A DNA stretch of 64,000 nucleotides from Devosia sp. SL43. GTDB taxonomy: Bacteria; Pseudomonadota; Alphaproteobacteria; Rhizobiales; Devosiaceae. Under the pieces are notes generated by a model. It was not told where the DNA came from. It worked only from the letters and a program-made list of their open reading frames with translations, and made no database searches. Positions 23,935 through 34,285 of the stretch are shown here, one piece after another (within the stretch, counting starts at the first letter, position 1; the number at the start of each line of letters is the position of its first letter). The stretch spans positions 3,898,501 to 3,962,500 of the forward strand of contig NZ_CP063401.1 in NCBI RefSeq assembly GCF_021729885.1. The letters are read 5' to 3'. Made by a program: the position numbers and the translations under genes.

Positions 23935-25239
23935 CTAGTTGACGCTCACGTTTGGATATTTGGTTACATTGGCCAGCAGGTCTGGTTCAACTACCTCTGT
24001 CCAGGCAAGACCCACGACGGCGTGCTCGGTCGGCGAGGCGATCAGATTGTCGCCCAGTCGCACGGCGCCGGCCTCATCGACCACGCTGACGCCGATGCCG
24101 ATATTACTGTTTGAAATCACGTTGCCCGAGATCAGCACATTGCGCAGGTACGGGCCGTAGCCGGCGGCAATGCCGATGCCTGGAACGTTCTGCACCGTGT
24201 TGCCGGTGATGGCCGTTTCCGCCTCGGCATAGATCCCGATGGGCAGCGTGTCGGGATTGACCGCTGAGACGGGCGTGATGTTGCGCACGATGTTGCCCGA
24301 GCAGACGGCCAGTTGGCCGCCGTCATCGAGATTGGTGATCGAAATGCCGGTGGCGGCCCCATCGATGATGTTATTGGTAATTATCGAGCCAGAAAAGGCG
24401 AACTCGGAGAAGATGGCGACCTCGCCCGATCGCAGGCAGGTATTGCCGCTGACCTGCGTATTGTTGGTCGAGTTGAGGCGCACGGCGGTGAAAGCGCAAT
24501 CGACGATATGATTGTCGCTGACGATCACTTCGTCGGCCTTGAAGACATTGATGCCATTGCCATTCTGGCCGTTGCCGCCGCCCTTCCATCCGATGTTGGA
24601 GATGCGGTTGCCTGAGATGATCGACGCGTCAGATCCGTTCTCGCCACGCCAGATGCGGATACCCGCATTGCCGCAGCCGTCGATACGGTTGCCGCTGATA
24701 AAGTGGCCACGCCCGTCCATTGAGTGGATGGCCGCGTCGCCGATGCCAGAGAAAGCGCAGTCGCGGATGGTCAGCGCGGAATCATAGAGACGGATGGCAA
24801 TCTCCGGCACGTCGTGGAAACCGCAGCGTTCGAAGGCCACGCTGCTGGCAGATTCGAAACTGAAGAGATTGTTTGCCGCGTCCGAGGTCGTCCCGCCGTA
24901 AAAGTCGATATCCCGGAACAGGACCGAGCCGCGCTCGTAGATGTTGGCAATTGTGGTGATGGCTGCGCCGGGATGTGGCGCAAGGGACGACAGCATCGGC
25001 GCGCCCTCCATGACCAGTCCCCAAGGCAGGTTAAGCCCCTGCGCCCGGACACTGCCGGGCGGCAGGCGCAGGACCTGACCGGCACCGACCGCCAGGTCGA
25101 TGGCCCGTTGCAGAAGTTCGCTCTGATCGGCTTCAGACCCGGGAACGAGGCCCAGGCTTGTTGCATCCAGGGTCGTCTGGGCGCGAACGGGCGTGACCGC
25201 AAGTGCAGCAAATCCGGCAATGAGGTGTCGGCGTTTCAT
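23935..25239 (-). CDS. Tat-exported parallel beta-helix protein (TIGR03808-like)
   Basis: This protein of about 434 residues starts MKRRHLIAGFAALAVTPVRA, with twin arginines and a short hydrophobic stretch typical of a Tat signal. The mature part is made of short right-handed beta-helix turns rich in Asn and Gly, such as ISGNRIDGCGNAGIRIWRG and VSGNTCLRSGEVAIFSE. The length, Tat signal and repeats match the family of twin-arginine exported repeat proteins TIGR03808. Function is unknown; a polysaccharide lyase-like fold is possible. The second of two tandem ATGs is chosen for its spacing from GGAG. Confidence 0.83.
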   Translation of the reverse strand: MKRRHLIAGFAALAVTPVRAQTTLDATSLGLVPGSEADQSELLQRAIDLAVGAGQVLRLPPGSVRAQGLNLPWGLVMEGAPMLSSLAPHPGAAITTIANIYERGSVLFRDIDFYGGTTSDAANNLFSFESASSVAFERCGFHDVPEIAIRLYDSALTIRDCAFSGIGDAAIHSMDGRGHFISGNRIDGCGNAGIRIWRGENGSDASIISGNRISNIGWKGGGNGQNGNGINVFKADEVIVSDNHIVDCAFTAVRLNSTNNTQVSGNTCLRSGEVAIFSEFAFSGSIITNNIIDGAATGISITNLDDGGQLAVCSGNIVRNITPVSAVNPDTLPIGIYAEAETAITGNTVQNVPGIGIAAGYGPYLRNVLISGNVISNSNIGIGVSVVDEAGAVRLGDNLIASPTEHAVVGLAWTEVVEPDLLANVTKYPNVSVN

Positions 25240-25359
25240 CATGGCTCCATAGTGCCTCGCCGGCCCATCGATCGCCATCGACAATGGAAAACAGAGTTAC
25301 GAGTTGTTCGCCCCTGACGCAGACGGCTATAAGAACTCGACTCCAATAGGTGGCGGCCA

Positions 25360-26850
25360 ATGCTCGTTGACGACAAGATCTATCTCGGAACCAGCGAGCG
25401 GCCCGAATACCTCGCCCTCAAATACGGCAATCGCCACGGCTTGGTCACCGGCGCGACCGGCACGGGCAAGACCGTGACCCTGCAGGTGCTGGCCGAGGGC
25501 TTTTCCCGCGCTGGCGTTCCGGTGTTCGCCGCCGACATCAAGGGCGACCTGAGTGGCGTCGCCAAGATGGGTCAGGCGCAGGGCTGGCAGACGCAGCGGG
25601 CAACCGATATCGGCTTCACCGATTTTCAGGATGATGTGTTCCCGGTGATCTTCTGGGACCTCTATGGCAAGCAAGGCCATCCGGTACGGGCCACCATTTC
25701 CGAGATGGGGCCAGTGCTGCTGAGCCGTATCCTCGAGCTCAACGATACGCAGGAAGGCGTCCTCAACATCGCCTTTCGCATAGCGGACGACGAGGGGCTG
25801 CTGCTGCTCGACCTCAAGGATTTGCGGGCGTTGCTCGTCGACATCCAGGAGCGGGCTAAGGAAGTTTCGACGCGATACGGCAACGTGACCACTGCGACCA
25901 TCGGCGCGATCCAGCGTGGCTTGCTGGTGCTGGAAGAGCAGGGCGCCGATCACTTCTTCGGCGAACGAGCGCTCGACATTGCCGACCTGATGCGGACCGA
26001 CGCCGATGGTCGCGGATTCATCTCGATCCTCGCCGCTGACGAACTGATGCGCGCGCCGCGCCTCTATGCGACCTTTCTGCTGTGGCTGCTGTCGGAACTG
26101 TTCGAGGAACTGCCCGAAGTGGGCGACATGGACAAGCCCAAGCTCGTTTTCTTCTTCGACGAGGCACATTTGCTGTTCGACGATGCCCCTAAGGCGTTGA
26201 TCAACCGCATCGAGCAGGTGGTCAAGCTCGTACGCTCCAAGGGCGTCGGCGTCTATTTCGTGACCCAGAACCCGGTCGATATTCCCGAAGAGGTGCTGGC
26301 GCAGCTCTCCAACCGCATCCAGCATGCCTTGCGCGCCTATACCCCGCGCGAGCAGAAGGCGGTCAAGGTCGCGGCGGAGACGTTCCGGCCCAACCCGGCC
26401 TTCTCGACCGAAGAAGTCATCACCCAGCTCGGTATCGGCGAAGCGCTGGTTTCAGTGCTGGAGGACAAGGGCATTCCGTCGATGGTCGGGCGTACGCTGA
26501 TCCGGCCACCCTCCGCGCAGGTCGGGCCACTGTCGCCGGCCGAGCGCGAGTCGATCATCGCCAATTCGCCGCTGGGCACGATGTATGACGAGATCATCGA
26601 CCGCGAGTCGGCGTTCGAAGTGCTGCAGCGTCGCGCACGCGACAAGCAACTGGCCGAAGAACGGCAGCGCCAGGACGAGGAGGTTCGTCGCGCGCCCGAG
26701 AGAACCTATCAGGAAGCTGCGCCGCGTCGCACCTCTACCCGCCAGACGCCCGCCGAGGCCGCAATGAACTCGCTGGCGCGGACCGTTGCCAACCGGCTCG
26801 GCAGTGCGCTGGTGCGGGGCATTCTTGGCAGCCTGAAGCGTGGTCGCTGA
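25360..26850 (+). CDS. HerA-like helicase/ATPase, DUF853 family
   Basis: This 496-residue FtsK/HerA-superfamily ATPase has Walker A (GATGTGKTVTLQ), Walker B (LVFFFDEAHLLF) and the late VYFVTQNPVDIPEEVLAQLSN block typical of DUF853 (YjgR). The C-terminal ~70 residues are charged and probably flexible (ARDKQLAEERQRQDEEVRR). The usual role assigned is nucleic-acid handling, but DUF853 proteins are little studied. It is followed with a short overlap by the LOG-like gene, suggesting joint expression. Confidence 0.9.
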   Translation: MLVDDKIYLGTSERPEYLALKYGNRHGLVTGATGTGKTVTLQVLAEGFSRAGVPVFAADIKGDLSGVAKMGQAQGWQTQRATDIGFTDFQDDVFPVIFWDLYGKQGHPVRATISEMGPVLLSRILELNDTQEGVLNIAFRIADDEGLLLLDLKDLRALLVDIQERAKEVSTRYGNVTTATIGAIQRGLLVLEEQGADHFFGERALDIADLMRTDADGRGFISILAADELMRAPRLYATFLLWLLSELFEELPEVGDMDKPKLVFFFDEAHLLFDDAPKALINRIEQVVKLVRSKGVGVYFVTQNPVDIPEEVLAQLSNRIQHALRAYTPREQKAVKVAAETFRPNPAFSTEEVITQLGIGEALVSVLEDKGIPSMVGRTLIRPPSAQVGPLSPAERESIIANSPLGTMYDEIIDRESAFEVLQRRARDKQLAEERQRQDEEVRRAPERTYQEAAPRRTSTRQTPAEAAMNSLARTVANRLGSALVRGILGSLKRGR

Positions 26851-27415
26851 TATGCTCGAGCCCGCCACATCAGCACCTGTTCTTGCAGTCTTCGCCTCCG
26901 ACAAGGGGCCAGGCGATGCCGAGCGCGCCTCGATCATGGGGCAGACAGGCACCTATTTCGCCAAACGCGGGGCCAGCCTTGTTTGCATCGCCGAAAATGG
27001 CGTCATCCCCATTCCGCTCATTACCGCTGCGCGCGCTGCCGGCGGCAATGTGCAGATCGTTGCCGATACCTCCATCGTGCTGCCACCAGCGCTGGCCGGC
27101 GTGACCATGGAGGTCTTGGCGACGCAGCCCGAACGCCTGGCGCGCGTCGCCAACCTGGCCGAGGCCTTCGTCGCCCTGCCGGGCTCATTGGCCTCGGCGT
27201 CGGCCCTGTTCGGCGCCTGGGCAGCGGCCAGGGCGCAGGGTCGCACAATGCCGGTGGTGATGCTTAACCGGCATCGGGCATATGAGGTGATGCGCGGCTA
27301 TGCGGCGGACGTGTTGTCGCCGGGGCTGCCTGGCTATGACCGGGCAGTGCAGTTTGCCGATACGATCGAAGATCTGTGGAGCCGGGTTAGCCGTCTAGTC
27401 AGCGAAAGCCGTTAG
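26840..27415 (+). CDS. LOG-like Rossmann-fold protein lacking the catalytic motif
   Basis: This is a protein of 187-191 residues starting at GTG 26840 (overlapping the HerA-like gene by 11 bases) or ATG 26852. The fold resembles LOG/lysine-decarboxylase-like proteins: VLAVFASDKGPGD, a central FVALPGSLASASALFGAW and VVMLNRH. The LOG motif PGGxGTxxE is replaced by PGSLASASAL, so cytokinin-type phosphoribohydrolase activity is unlikely. It may bind a nucleotide only. It ends in a four-base convergent overlap with the receiver-protein gene. Confidence 0.65.
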   Translation: MVADMLEPATSAPVLAVFASDKGPGDAERASIMGQTGTYFAKRGASLVCIAENGVIPIPLITAARAAGGNVQIVADTSIVLPPALAGVTMEVLATQPERLARVANLAEAFVALPGSLASASALFGAWAAARAQGRTMPVVMLNRHRAYEVMRGYAADVLSPGLPGYDRAVQFADTIEDLWSRVSRLVSESR

Positions 27416-27957
27416 GCGTCCAAACCTGGATGCCGCGGCTTGCGGCGATCCGGGAAGAGCGGCACCACATTGTCGGTGGACCGCCGCGTGGGAACCGGCT
27501 GCGGGGTCGGCACAGCGGTGCGGTTACGCCGATCCGGCCCGCGATAGCCGCCCAGAACGCCGACGACACTGCGGGTACGCAACCGGGCCTGGATGCGCTG
27601 CAGCAAGTGGCGCGGCGACATCGGCTTGATGATGACTTCGTCTATGCCGGCGCTGATCGCCTGATGCCGCATCGGCGGCGTGATGCTGCGGGTGAGCGCA
27701 ATGACCGGCACATCCTGGCTGACCAAAGCGCCGTTGAGCCGGATGCCCTCGACCATCTCATAGGCTGGGCGGCCCTCGCGGTCGAAATCGCAAACCAGCA
27801 TGTCGACGGGCGCTAGGCGCATATAGGCGATGAGGTCGATCTCGCTGTCGAAGACGCGGACCTTCAGGCGTGAGTCACCTGCCACCACCATCGCCAGCAA
27901 GGACGAGAGCGCAGGATTTGCCGCGATGATGGCAATGACCTTGGCCGGTTCAGTCAC
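27412..27957 (-). CDS. Single-domain response regulator with basic C-terminal tail
   Basis: This is a 181-residue receiver protein. The phospho-acceptor Asp lies in MLVCDFD, the switch Thr in VIALTRS and the Lys in IIKPMS, all as expected for an active receiver. After about residue 125 comes an Arg/Pro-rich tail (GYRGPDRRNR, FPDRRKPR) without a recognised output domain. No histidine kinase is adjacent, so the partner is unknown. Similar stand-alone receivers with short tails are common in Hyphomicrobiales. Confidence 0.83.
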   Translation of the reverse strand: MTEPAKVIAIIAANPALSSLLAMVVAGDSRLKVRVFDSEIDLIAYMRLAPVDMLVCDFDREGRPAYEMVEGIRLNGALVSQDVPVIALTRSITPPMRHQAISAGIDEVIIKPMSPRHLLQRIQARLRTRSVVGVLGGYRGPDRRNRTAVPTPQPVPTRRSTDNVVPLFPDRRKPRHPGLDA

Positions 27958-28065
27958 ACATTCCCCCGAATAGTAAACGATCCGTTACCATGCCCCAACG
28001 ACGCGTTGAAGGGCTGGGTTCCGGAAATGGATAATTCGTAGGGGAAACTGCGCGGTAGCCATGAG

Positions 28066-28098
28066 AAAGCCCGCCGGCGCAAGCGCGCGGCGGGCTTT
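28066..28098. terminator. Probable bidirectional terminator downstream of sodB
   Basis: AAAGCCCGCCG and CGGCGGGCTTT form an 11-base-pair stem with an 11-base loop and short A/T ends on both sides. It lies about 20 bases after the sodB stop codon (- strand) and upstream of the receiver gene. Confidence 0.75.
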
Positions 28099-28119
28099 GG
28101 GATTGCTCGACGATAGGGA

Positions 28120-28728
28120 TTAGGCTTGGGCTTCTTCGAACAGCAGTTCGACGTGTTCCCAGTTCACCAGGTTGTCGAACCAGGCTTCGAGGTACTTCGG
28201 ACGGGCGTTGCGGTAGTCGATGTAATAGGAATGCTCCCAGACGTCGACGCCGAGGATCGGTTTGCCGCCATGGACCAGCGGCGATTCGCCGTTCGGGGTC
28301 TTGCTGACTTCCAGCTTGCCGTTTTTCACCGACAGCCAAGCCCAGCCCGAACCGAACTGCGTCGTGCCGGCGGCGATGAAATCGGCGCGGAACTTGTCAA
28401 AGCCGCCAAGGTCGGAATCGATTGCCGCCTGCAGCTTGCCCGGCAGCTTGTTGCCGCCGCCATTGGGCTTCATCCAGTTCCAGAAGTGAACGTGGTTGTA
28501 GTGCTGGCCGGCATTGTTGAAGAGGCCGGCATTCTTGCCGTAGCTCTCCTTGACGATGTCTTCGAGCGGCAGGATCTCGAGGCCTGAACCCTCAAGCAGC
28601 TTCTCGCCATTGGTCACATAGGCCTGGTGGTGCTTGTCGTGGTGAAACTCGAGGGTTTCCTTGGACATGTAGGGGCCGAGCGCATCATAGGCATAAGGCA
28701 GGGGCGGCAGAGTGAACTTGGTCGACAT
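28120..28728 (-). CDS. sodB: Superoxide dismutase, Fe type (SodB-like)
   Basis: This 202-residue cytoplasmic superoxide dismutase starts MSTKFTLPPLPYAYDALGP; the ATG at 28740 is part of the ribosome site ATGGAGG rather than the start. Metal ligands are in HHDKHHQAYV, NNAGQHYNHVHFWNWM and DVWEHSYYIDYRN. The Gln in NNAGQ is where Fe-type enzymes have theirs, and FGSGWAWL supports the Fe class, though cambialistic use cannot be excluded. It is a single gene followed by a clear terminator. Confidence 0.94.
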   Translation of the reverse strand: MSTKFTLPPLPYAYDALGPYMSKETLEFHHDKHHQAYVTNGEKLLEGSGLEILPLEDIVKESYGKNAGLFNNAGQHYNHVHFWNWMKPNGGGNKLPGKLQAAIDSDLGGFDKFRADFIAAGTTQFGSGWAWLSVKNGKLEVSKTPNGESPLVHGGKPILGVDVWEHSYYIDYRNARPKYLEAWFDNLVNWEHVELLFEEAQA

Positions 28729-28799
28729 AGTGGCCTCCATTTAGGGAAAGACGCTGAGGATAGTGGGCTTGATATAGGTCGTTTTGATAACGGCAACAA

Positions 28800-30896
28800 T
28801 CAGTTGGAGGGGAACGATCCTTCCAATCCGACTGCATTCAGCGCAAAGGCGTAGCACATCGCGGTTTCCTTGAGCCGGTCGAAGCGACCCGAAGCGCCGC
28901 CATGGCCCGCACCCATGTTGGTGCGCAGATACAACGGGGCGTTGCCAGTCTTGGTTGCGCGCAGCTTGGCGACCCACTTGGCCGGCTCCCAATAGGTGAC
29001 GCGCGGATCGGTGAGGCCAGCCAGCGCAAAGATCGGCGGATAGTCGATTGCGGCCACCTGCTCATAGGGTGCATAGGCGGCGATGCGGGCATAATCCTCG
29101 GCCGAGGCCAGGGGATTGCCCCATTCGGGCCACTCGGGTGGCGTGAGCGGCAACGTCTCGTCGAGCATGGTATTGAGCACGTCGACGAACGGCACCTGGG
29201 CCAGGATGCCGCCCCACAGGTCGGGCCGCAGATTGACGATGGCGCCCATCAGCATGCCGCCGGCCGAGCCGCCCTGGGCCACGATGCGACCCTTGGAGGT
29301 ATAGCCCTTCTCGATCAGCATTTCGGCCGAGGCGATGAAATCGGTGAAAGTGTTGGTCTTGTGCTCGCGGCGACCCTGCACGTACCAGCGATAACCCTTT
29401 TCCATGCCGCCGCGAATATGGGCGGTGACGTGGACGAAGCCGCGATCGACTAGGGATAGCGCCGAAATCGAGAACGCCGAGGGCATCGACATGCCATAGG
29501 CGCCATAGCCGTAGAGCAGCGCGGGAGCCGAGCCGTTGAGCTTGGTATCCTTACGGTAGAGCACGGTGACCGGCACCTGCTCGCCATCGCTCGCGGTGGC
29601 AAACAGGCGGCGGGTCTCATAGTCATCCGGGTTGTGACCGGACGGCACCTCCTGCTCCTTGAGCAGGGTGCGGACACCGGTTTCGAGATCGACATCGTAA
29701 GTCCGAGACGGCGTGGTGGGCGAAGAGTACGTGAGGCGGAAAACCGAGGTATCGAACTCATAGCCGACCGACATGCCGAGGGAATAGGCCTCCTCGTCGA
29801 ACCTCACGGTCTCTTCGGCATTGGTCCGCAAATCGCGCACGACGATGCGCGGCAGGCCCTCGAAGCGTTCAAGACGCAGCAGGTGGTTCTTGATGACGAT
29901 AGTATCGAGGATCAGCACACCCTGCTGATGCGGCACCAGGTCGGTCCAATTCTCAGAAGCAAGATTGTCGACCGGCGCCACTGACACTTTGAAGTCTTCG
30001 GCGCCATCGGCGTTGGTGCGGATGTAGAGCAGGCCGTCGCGCTCTTCGATATCGTATTCGCGGTCGGTGAGGCGCGGCGCGACGAGGCGCGGCTCGCCGC
30101 CCCGTTCGGCATCGATCAGCCAGCACTCCGAGGTCTGGTGGTCATGCGCGTCGATGACGATGAACTTGTCGCTGAGTGTGCGACCCACGCCGACGAAAAA
30201 GCCGGGGTCACTCTCCTCGAAGATAACAGGGTCATTCGCCTGGTCGGTGCCGATGGTGTGGAGCTTCACCCGATAGGGCCGATGATTGTCGTCGTATTCG
30301 GTGTAGTAGATCGCCCTGGAATCGTTGGTCCAGACATAGGAACCGGCGGTTTCGGCGATGATCTCTTCGCTGTCCTTGCCGGTCTCGAGGTCGCGAATGA
30401 CGATGTCATAGTATTCCGAGCCAGCGCGGTCGGCGGCCCAGGCGAGGTAGCGGTGCGAGCGATCGTGTTCGGCTCCGGCAAAGCCGAAATACTCCTCGCC
30501 GGCCTCTACATTGCAGTCGAGCAGCACGGTTTCCGGACCACCCTCACGCGCCGTGCGCACGATCTGCGGATACTGCTTGCCCTCAAGCATGCGCGAATTA
30601 TAGGCGTAGGGGCCATCAGGCGAAGCAATGCCGCTGTCATCCTCTTTGATGCGGCCCCGAATTTCCTTGTAGATTGTCTCCTGCAAAGCCTCGGTCGGCT
30701 TGCCGAACTCGGCTTCGAAATAGTCGTTCTCCGCGTCGAGATAGGTGCGAATTTCCGGATCGAGCGTTTCCGGTTTCTGCATTACCTCCTGCCAATTGTC
30801 CGCCCTCAGCCAATGATAGGGATCCTCGCGCCTGACGTTGTGGAATGTGGCGGAATGCGGCTTGCGCGCAGCGACGGGCGGGATGGGCTTGGTCAT
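28800..30896 (-). CDS. ptrB: Oligopeptidase B (S9A prolyl oligopeptidase family)
   Basis: This is a 698-residue serine peptidase. The N-terminal ~400 residues form the propeller that restricts entry to short peptides. The C-terminal alpha/beta hydrolase has the nucleophile Ser in GGSAGGML and the catalytic His in MGAGHGG. The segment AHIRGGMEKGYRWYVQGR is typical of oligopeptidase B, which cleaves after Arg or Lys. The start MTKPIPPVAARKP is used; the longer frame to 31031 adds low-quality sequence. No signal peptide is present, so it is cytoplasmic. Confidence 0.93.
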   Translation of the reverse strand: MTKPIPPVAARKPHSATFHNVRREDPYHWLRADNWQEVMQKPETLDPEIRTYLDAENDYFEAEFGKPTEALQETIYKEIRGRIKEDDSGIASPDGPYAYNSRMLEGKQYPQIVRTAREGGPETVLLDCNVEAGEEYFGFAGAEHDRSHRYLAWAADRAGSEYYDIVIRDLETGKDSEEIIAETAGSYVWTNDSRAIYYTEYDDNHRPYRVKLHTIGTDQANDPVIFEESDPGFFVGVGRTLSDKFIVIDAHDHQTSECWLIDAERGGEPRLVAPRLTDREYDIEERDGLLYIRTNADGAEDFKVSVAPVDNLASENWTDLVPHQQGVLILDTIVIKNHLLRLERFEGLPRIVVRDLRTNAEETVRFDEEAYSLGMSVGYEFDTSVFRLTYSSPTTPSRTYDVDLETGVRTLLKEQEVPSGHNPDDYETRRLFATASDGEQVPVTVLYRKDTKLNGSAPALLYGYGAYGMSMPSAFSISALSLVDRGFVHVTAHIRGGMEKGYRWYVQGRREHKTNTFTDFIASAEMLIEKGYTSKGRIVAQGGSAGGMLMGAIVNLRPDLWGGILAQVPFVDVLNTMLDETLPLTPPEWPEWGNPLASAEDYARIAAYAPYEQVAAIDYPPIFALAGLTDPRVTYWEPAKWVAKLRATKTGNAPLYLRTNMGAGHGGASGRFDRLKETAMCYAFALNAVGLEGSFPSN

Positions 30897-31088
30897 TGAT
30901 ATATCCGGGTGGAGGCGGGAGCCGCTTCGGGAAGGATTACTGACATAGGTCGGTCTACGCCTCAAAGAAAGAGGGCGATACGCTGGATAAGTGCGGCCTA
31001 ACCCCGTTTTGACTTGTCCCGCGCGGCTCATTGATTATGGTCTGGCGCGAGACAGGGCCGGTCGCGGGAATCGGCGCATGGGAGTAGC

Positions 31089-33485
31089 GTGTTGGGGCCG
31101 GGCATGGATGCGAGCATAGCGCTGGTGGCGATCGGGCCATTCGGCGCCGCAGCACTGGCGCCGCTGGTGCACCGGATCGCGCGCCCGTTCTCTGGCTGGG
31201 TACTGGCCCTTGTGCCAACGGCGATATTCCTGTTTCTGTGGACGCTGATCGAGCCGGTTGCGAGAGCCGGCGCTGTTCGCGGCGTGATTGGCTGGGTACC
31301 CAGCTACAATCTGAACCTCAGCTTCTTCGTTGACGGGTTGAGCCTTACCTTTGCGCTCACCATCACCGGCATCGGCACGCTGGTCGTTCTTTATGCCGGC
31401 GCCTACCTCAAGGGTCATCCCCATCTCGGGCGGTTCATGGTCTTCCTGCTCGCGTTCATGGGCTCGATGCTGGGGCTCGTGCTGGCCGACAATATGCTGG
31501 CGCTCTTCATGTTCTGGGAACTGACGGCCGTCACCTCGTTCCTGCTCATAGGCTTCGACCATGAGCGCCAGGCCGCCCGTCGCGGCGCGATACAGGCGCT
31601 GGTTGTGACCAATATTGGCGGCATGGCGCTGCTGGTCGGCGTGATCCTGCTGCAGCAGGCGACCGGACTGTGGGATTTGAGCGAGTTGCAGGGTGAGGCC
31701 GTGCGTGGCCACGGCCTTTACGGCGTAATTTTGGGCTGCTTCCTCATCGCCGCTTTCACCAAGTCGGCACAGTTCCCGTTCCATTTCTGGCTGCCCAATG
31801 CCATGGAAGCGCCGACTCCGGTTTCGGCATTTCTGCATTCTGCCACTATGGTGCAGGCCGGCGTCTATCTGCTGGCCCGACTGTCGCCGAGCCTTGGCGG
31901 GACAGAGGCCTGGACCGTGATCCTGGTCTGCTTCGGCGGTCTGACGCTGCTCTGGGGAGCGCTGGGCGCGATCCGGCAAACCGATCTCAAACAGGTTCTG
32001 GCGCAAACGACCATCGCTTCGCTCGGCCTGCTTGTCTTACTCATCGGCCTGGGAACGCCAACAGCGATCGCTGCCATGGTGCTCTATTTCGTGGCGCATG
32101 CGCTCTACAAGGCAGCGCTGTTCATGGCGGTCGGCGCCATCGACCACGAAGCCGGCAGCCGCGACATCACGGCGCTCAGCGGCCTGGCTGACCGCATGCC
32201 TCTGACCTTTATCGCCACGGCAATTGCCAGCGCCGCCATGATCGGCCTGCCGCCGACACTCGGCTTCTTCGCCAAGGAAGAGATGTATCTCGACCTCCTC
32301 GGATCGCAATGGTCGCAGCTTGTCGTCTTGGTTGTCCTGGTCGCGGGTAACGCTGTGCTGGCTGGCGTGGCTGCGCTGGTGGTGATCAAGCCATTTCTCG
32401 GTGCGCCCATGCCAACACCCAAGACGGGTCATGAGGCACCAATAGCCATGCTTGCCGGACCATTGGTGTTGGGCGGGGTCGGGATCGTTGCGGCCTTGCT
32501 GACAGACTGGTTTGGCCACTCAGTGCTGGTGCCCGCCGGAACCGCGATCCTGGGCAATCCGATTGAAAGTCATCTGACCTGGGCGATAAACTTTGCCAGC
32601 CCGGTGCTCTGGCTCTCCGCTGCCACCTGGGCCCTCGGCCTTGTGGTTTACCGCCAGGCATCGGCTGTCCGCACGCTGTTGCGCCGCTTCGAGGTCGCGC
32701 TGGGCTGGACTGCCGACACGGTGTTCGATGCCCTCATGTTCGGTCTGATCCGCTTTGCCGGCGTTGTGACACGCCTGTTGCATCATGGTCGGCTGGAAAT
32801 GTATCTGGTGACCGTGTTTGCCATGCTAGCGGTCGCGGTATCGGTGCCACTCTTCGTTATGGGAGGCATCACGCCTCTGCTGCCAACGGCCGACCTGGGT
32901 CTCTGGAGCGTCAAGCTCGACTGGCCGGATCTGTTGCCCTACGAGTGGGGCGTGATCGTGCTGGCACTGGTTGGCCTGGGGGCCATTCTTACGGCGTCGA
33001 GCCGGTTGGTGGCTATTCTGGCGCTGGGCATACAGGGCACGGCGGTGGCGCTGATCTTCCTGTTGTTCGGCGCGCCAGACCTGGCCTTCACCCAGTTCAT
33101 GGTCGAAATCCTCTCGGTGGTGATCCTGGCATTGGTCATGACGCGTCTCAACCTCGACGAGCGCGACCGGCGGCCGTTCGAAGACCTGGCACGCGACGGT
33201 ACCCTGGCGCTGGTCTGCGGTGCAGGGGTGAGCCTGTTGCTGATGGTCGTGCTGTCGGGTCCGTTCGATCCTCGGCTCTCCGAGTTCTTTACGGCGACCA
33301 GCGTGCCCATTGCCCACGGCGCCAATATCGTCAACGTCATCCTCGTCGACTATCGCGGCTTTGATACCTTGGGCGAGATTTCGGTCGTGATGGCGGCCGG
33401 CATTGCCATCATGGTGTTGCTGCGCAGGCGAGGCACGGCATCGCTGCCGCCAGCGGCTTCGCAGCAGCCGAAGGTGATGCCATGA
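31089..33485 (+). CDS. mrpA: Mrp Na+/H+ antiporter subunit A
   Basis: This 798-residue membrane protein is related to NuoL. Many transmembrane segments are visible, with the proton-antiporter core motifs [30 protein letters not shown] and [13 protein letters not shown]. The C-terminal third carries the DUF4040/MbhE-like extension ([19 protein letters not shown]), as in full-length MrpA. The GTG at 31089 follows GGGAG; an ATG at 31104 is an alternative. First gene of a seven-gene operon. The complex exports Na+ in exchange for protons and supports pH and salt tolerance. Confidence 0.95.
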   Translation: MLGPGMDASIALVAIGPFGAAALAPLVHRIARPFSGWVLALVPTAIFLFLWTLIEPVARAGAVRGVIGWVPSYNLNLSFFVDGLSLTFALTITGIGTLVVLYAGAYLKGHPHLGRFMVFLLAFMGSMLGLVLADNMLALFMFWELTAVTSFLLIGFDHERQAARRGAIQALVVTNIGGMALLVGVILLQQATGLWDLSELQGEAVRGHGLYGVILGCFLIAAFTKSAQFPFHFWLPNAMEAPTPVSAFLHSATMVQAGVYLLARLSPSLGGTEAWTVILVCFGGLTLLWGALGAIRQTDLKQVLAQTTIASLGLLVLLIGLGTPTAIAAMVLYFVAHALYKAALFMAVGAIDHEAGSRDITALSGLADRMPLTFIATAIASAAMIGLPPTLGFFAKEEMYLDLLGSQWSQLVVLVVLVAGNAVLAGVAALVVIKPFLGAPMPTPKTGHEAPIAMLAGPLVLGGVGIVAALLTDWFGHSVLVPAGTAILGNPIESHLTWAINFASPVLWLSAATWALGLVVYRQASAVRTLLRRFEVALGWTADTVFDALMFGLIRFAGVVTRLLHHGRLEMYLVTVFAMLAVAVSVPLFVMGGITPLLPTADLGLWSVKLDWPDLLPYEWGVIVLALVGLGAILTASSRLVAILALGIQGTAVALIFLLFGAPDLAFTQFMVEILSVVILALVMTRLNLDERDRRPFEDLARDGTLALVCGAGVSLLLMVVLSGPFDPRLSEFFTATSVPIAHGANIVNVILVDYRGFDTLGEISVVMAAGIAIMVLLRRRGTASLPPAASQQPKVMP

Positions 33486-33907
33486 ACACCGTCATCTTCC
33501 GTACGGTCGCGCCGTTTATCGTGGCCATCATGCTGGTCTTCTCGGTCTATATTTGCCTCCGTGGCCACAACGAGCCGGGCGGCGGCTTTATCGGCGGGCT
33601 GATCGCGGCTTCCGCCATCGCCGTCCTCGGCATGTCGATGGGCGCTGCCGAGGCGCGTCGTGCCTTGCGGCTCGATCCGCTGAGCTTTGCCGGGCTGGGT
33701 GTGCTCATTGCCGCGCTATCCGGCCTGCTCTCGATCTTCAACGGCAATCCGTTCATGACCAGCATCTGGCTTTACCTGAACCTTGGCGAGACCGAGGTGC
33801 CGCTCTCAACGCCGATGATCTTCGATATCGGGGTGTACCTGGTCGTGTTCGGCACCATCGCCTCGGTTGCCCTGGCCCTCGAGGGCGACGACGGGGAGGC
33901 GCCCTGA
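33482..33907 (+). CDS. mrpB: Mrp Na+/H+ antiporter subunit B
   Basis: This 141-residue membrane protein has four hydrophobic segments and the family motif [14 protein letters not shown]. It overlaps mrpA by ATGA and mrpC by one base. MrpB is a separate small subunit next to the MrpA C-terminal extension in the complex. Confidence 0.94.
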   Translation: MNTVIFRTVAPFIVAIMLVFSVYICLRGHNEPGGGFIGGLIAASAIAVLGMSMGAAEARRALRLDPLSFAGLGVLIAALSGLLSIFNGNPFMTSIWLYLNLGETEVPLSTPMIFDIGVYLVVFGTIASVALALEGDDGEAP

Positions 33908-34284
33908 TGGACTATGCGGTTGCCGCACTCGTTGGCTGCTTTGTGTCGCTGGGCGTCTACCTGTTGCTGTCGCGCTCGCTCATCCGCATGCTGCTGGGTT
34001 TGGTGGTGCTCGGCAACGGCGTCAACCTGCTGATCTTTACGGCCGGACGGCTCACGCGGTCGGTCGCTCCGATCGTGCCTGACGGGCTGACGCAACCGGA
34101 CGGGCCGATTGCCAATCCGCTACCGCAGGCGCTGATACTGACGGCGATCGTCATCGGCTTTGCGATGTTCAGCTTCTTGCTCGTGCTGTCCTTCCGCGCC
34201 TACCAGAGCCTTGATGCCGACAATACCGACACCATGCGCGTGGCTGAGCCGCCCGACGCGCCGCATCCCCCGTTGAGCTACTGA
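33907..34284 (+). CDS. mrpC: Mrp Na+/H+ antiporter subunit C
   Basis: This 125-residue NuoK-like subunit has three transmembrane helices (GCFVSLGVYLLLS, MLLGLVVLGNGVNLLIF, ALILTAIVIGFAMFSFLLVL). The ATG at 33907 overlaps the mrpB stop by one base; a longer frame from 33553 is read inside mrpB and is discarded. The C-terminus is a short acidic and Pro-rich tail. Confidence 0.94.
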   Translation: MDYAVAALVGCFVSLGVYLLLSRSLIRMLLGLVVLGNGVNLLIFTAGRLTRSVAPIVPDGLTQPDGPIANPLPQALILTAIVIGFAMFSFLLVLSFRAYQSLDADNTDTMRVAEPPDAPHPPLSY

Positions 34285-34285
34285 T

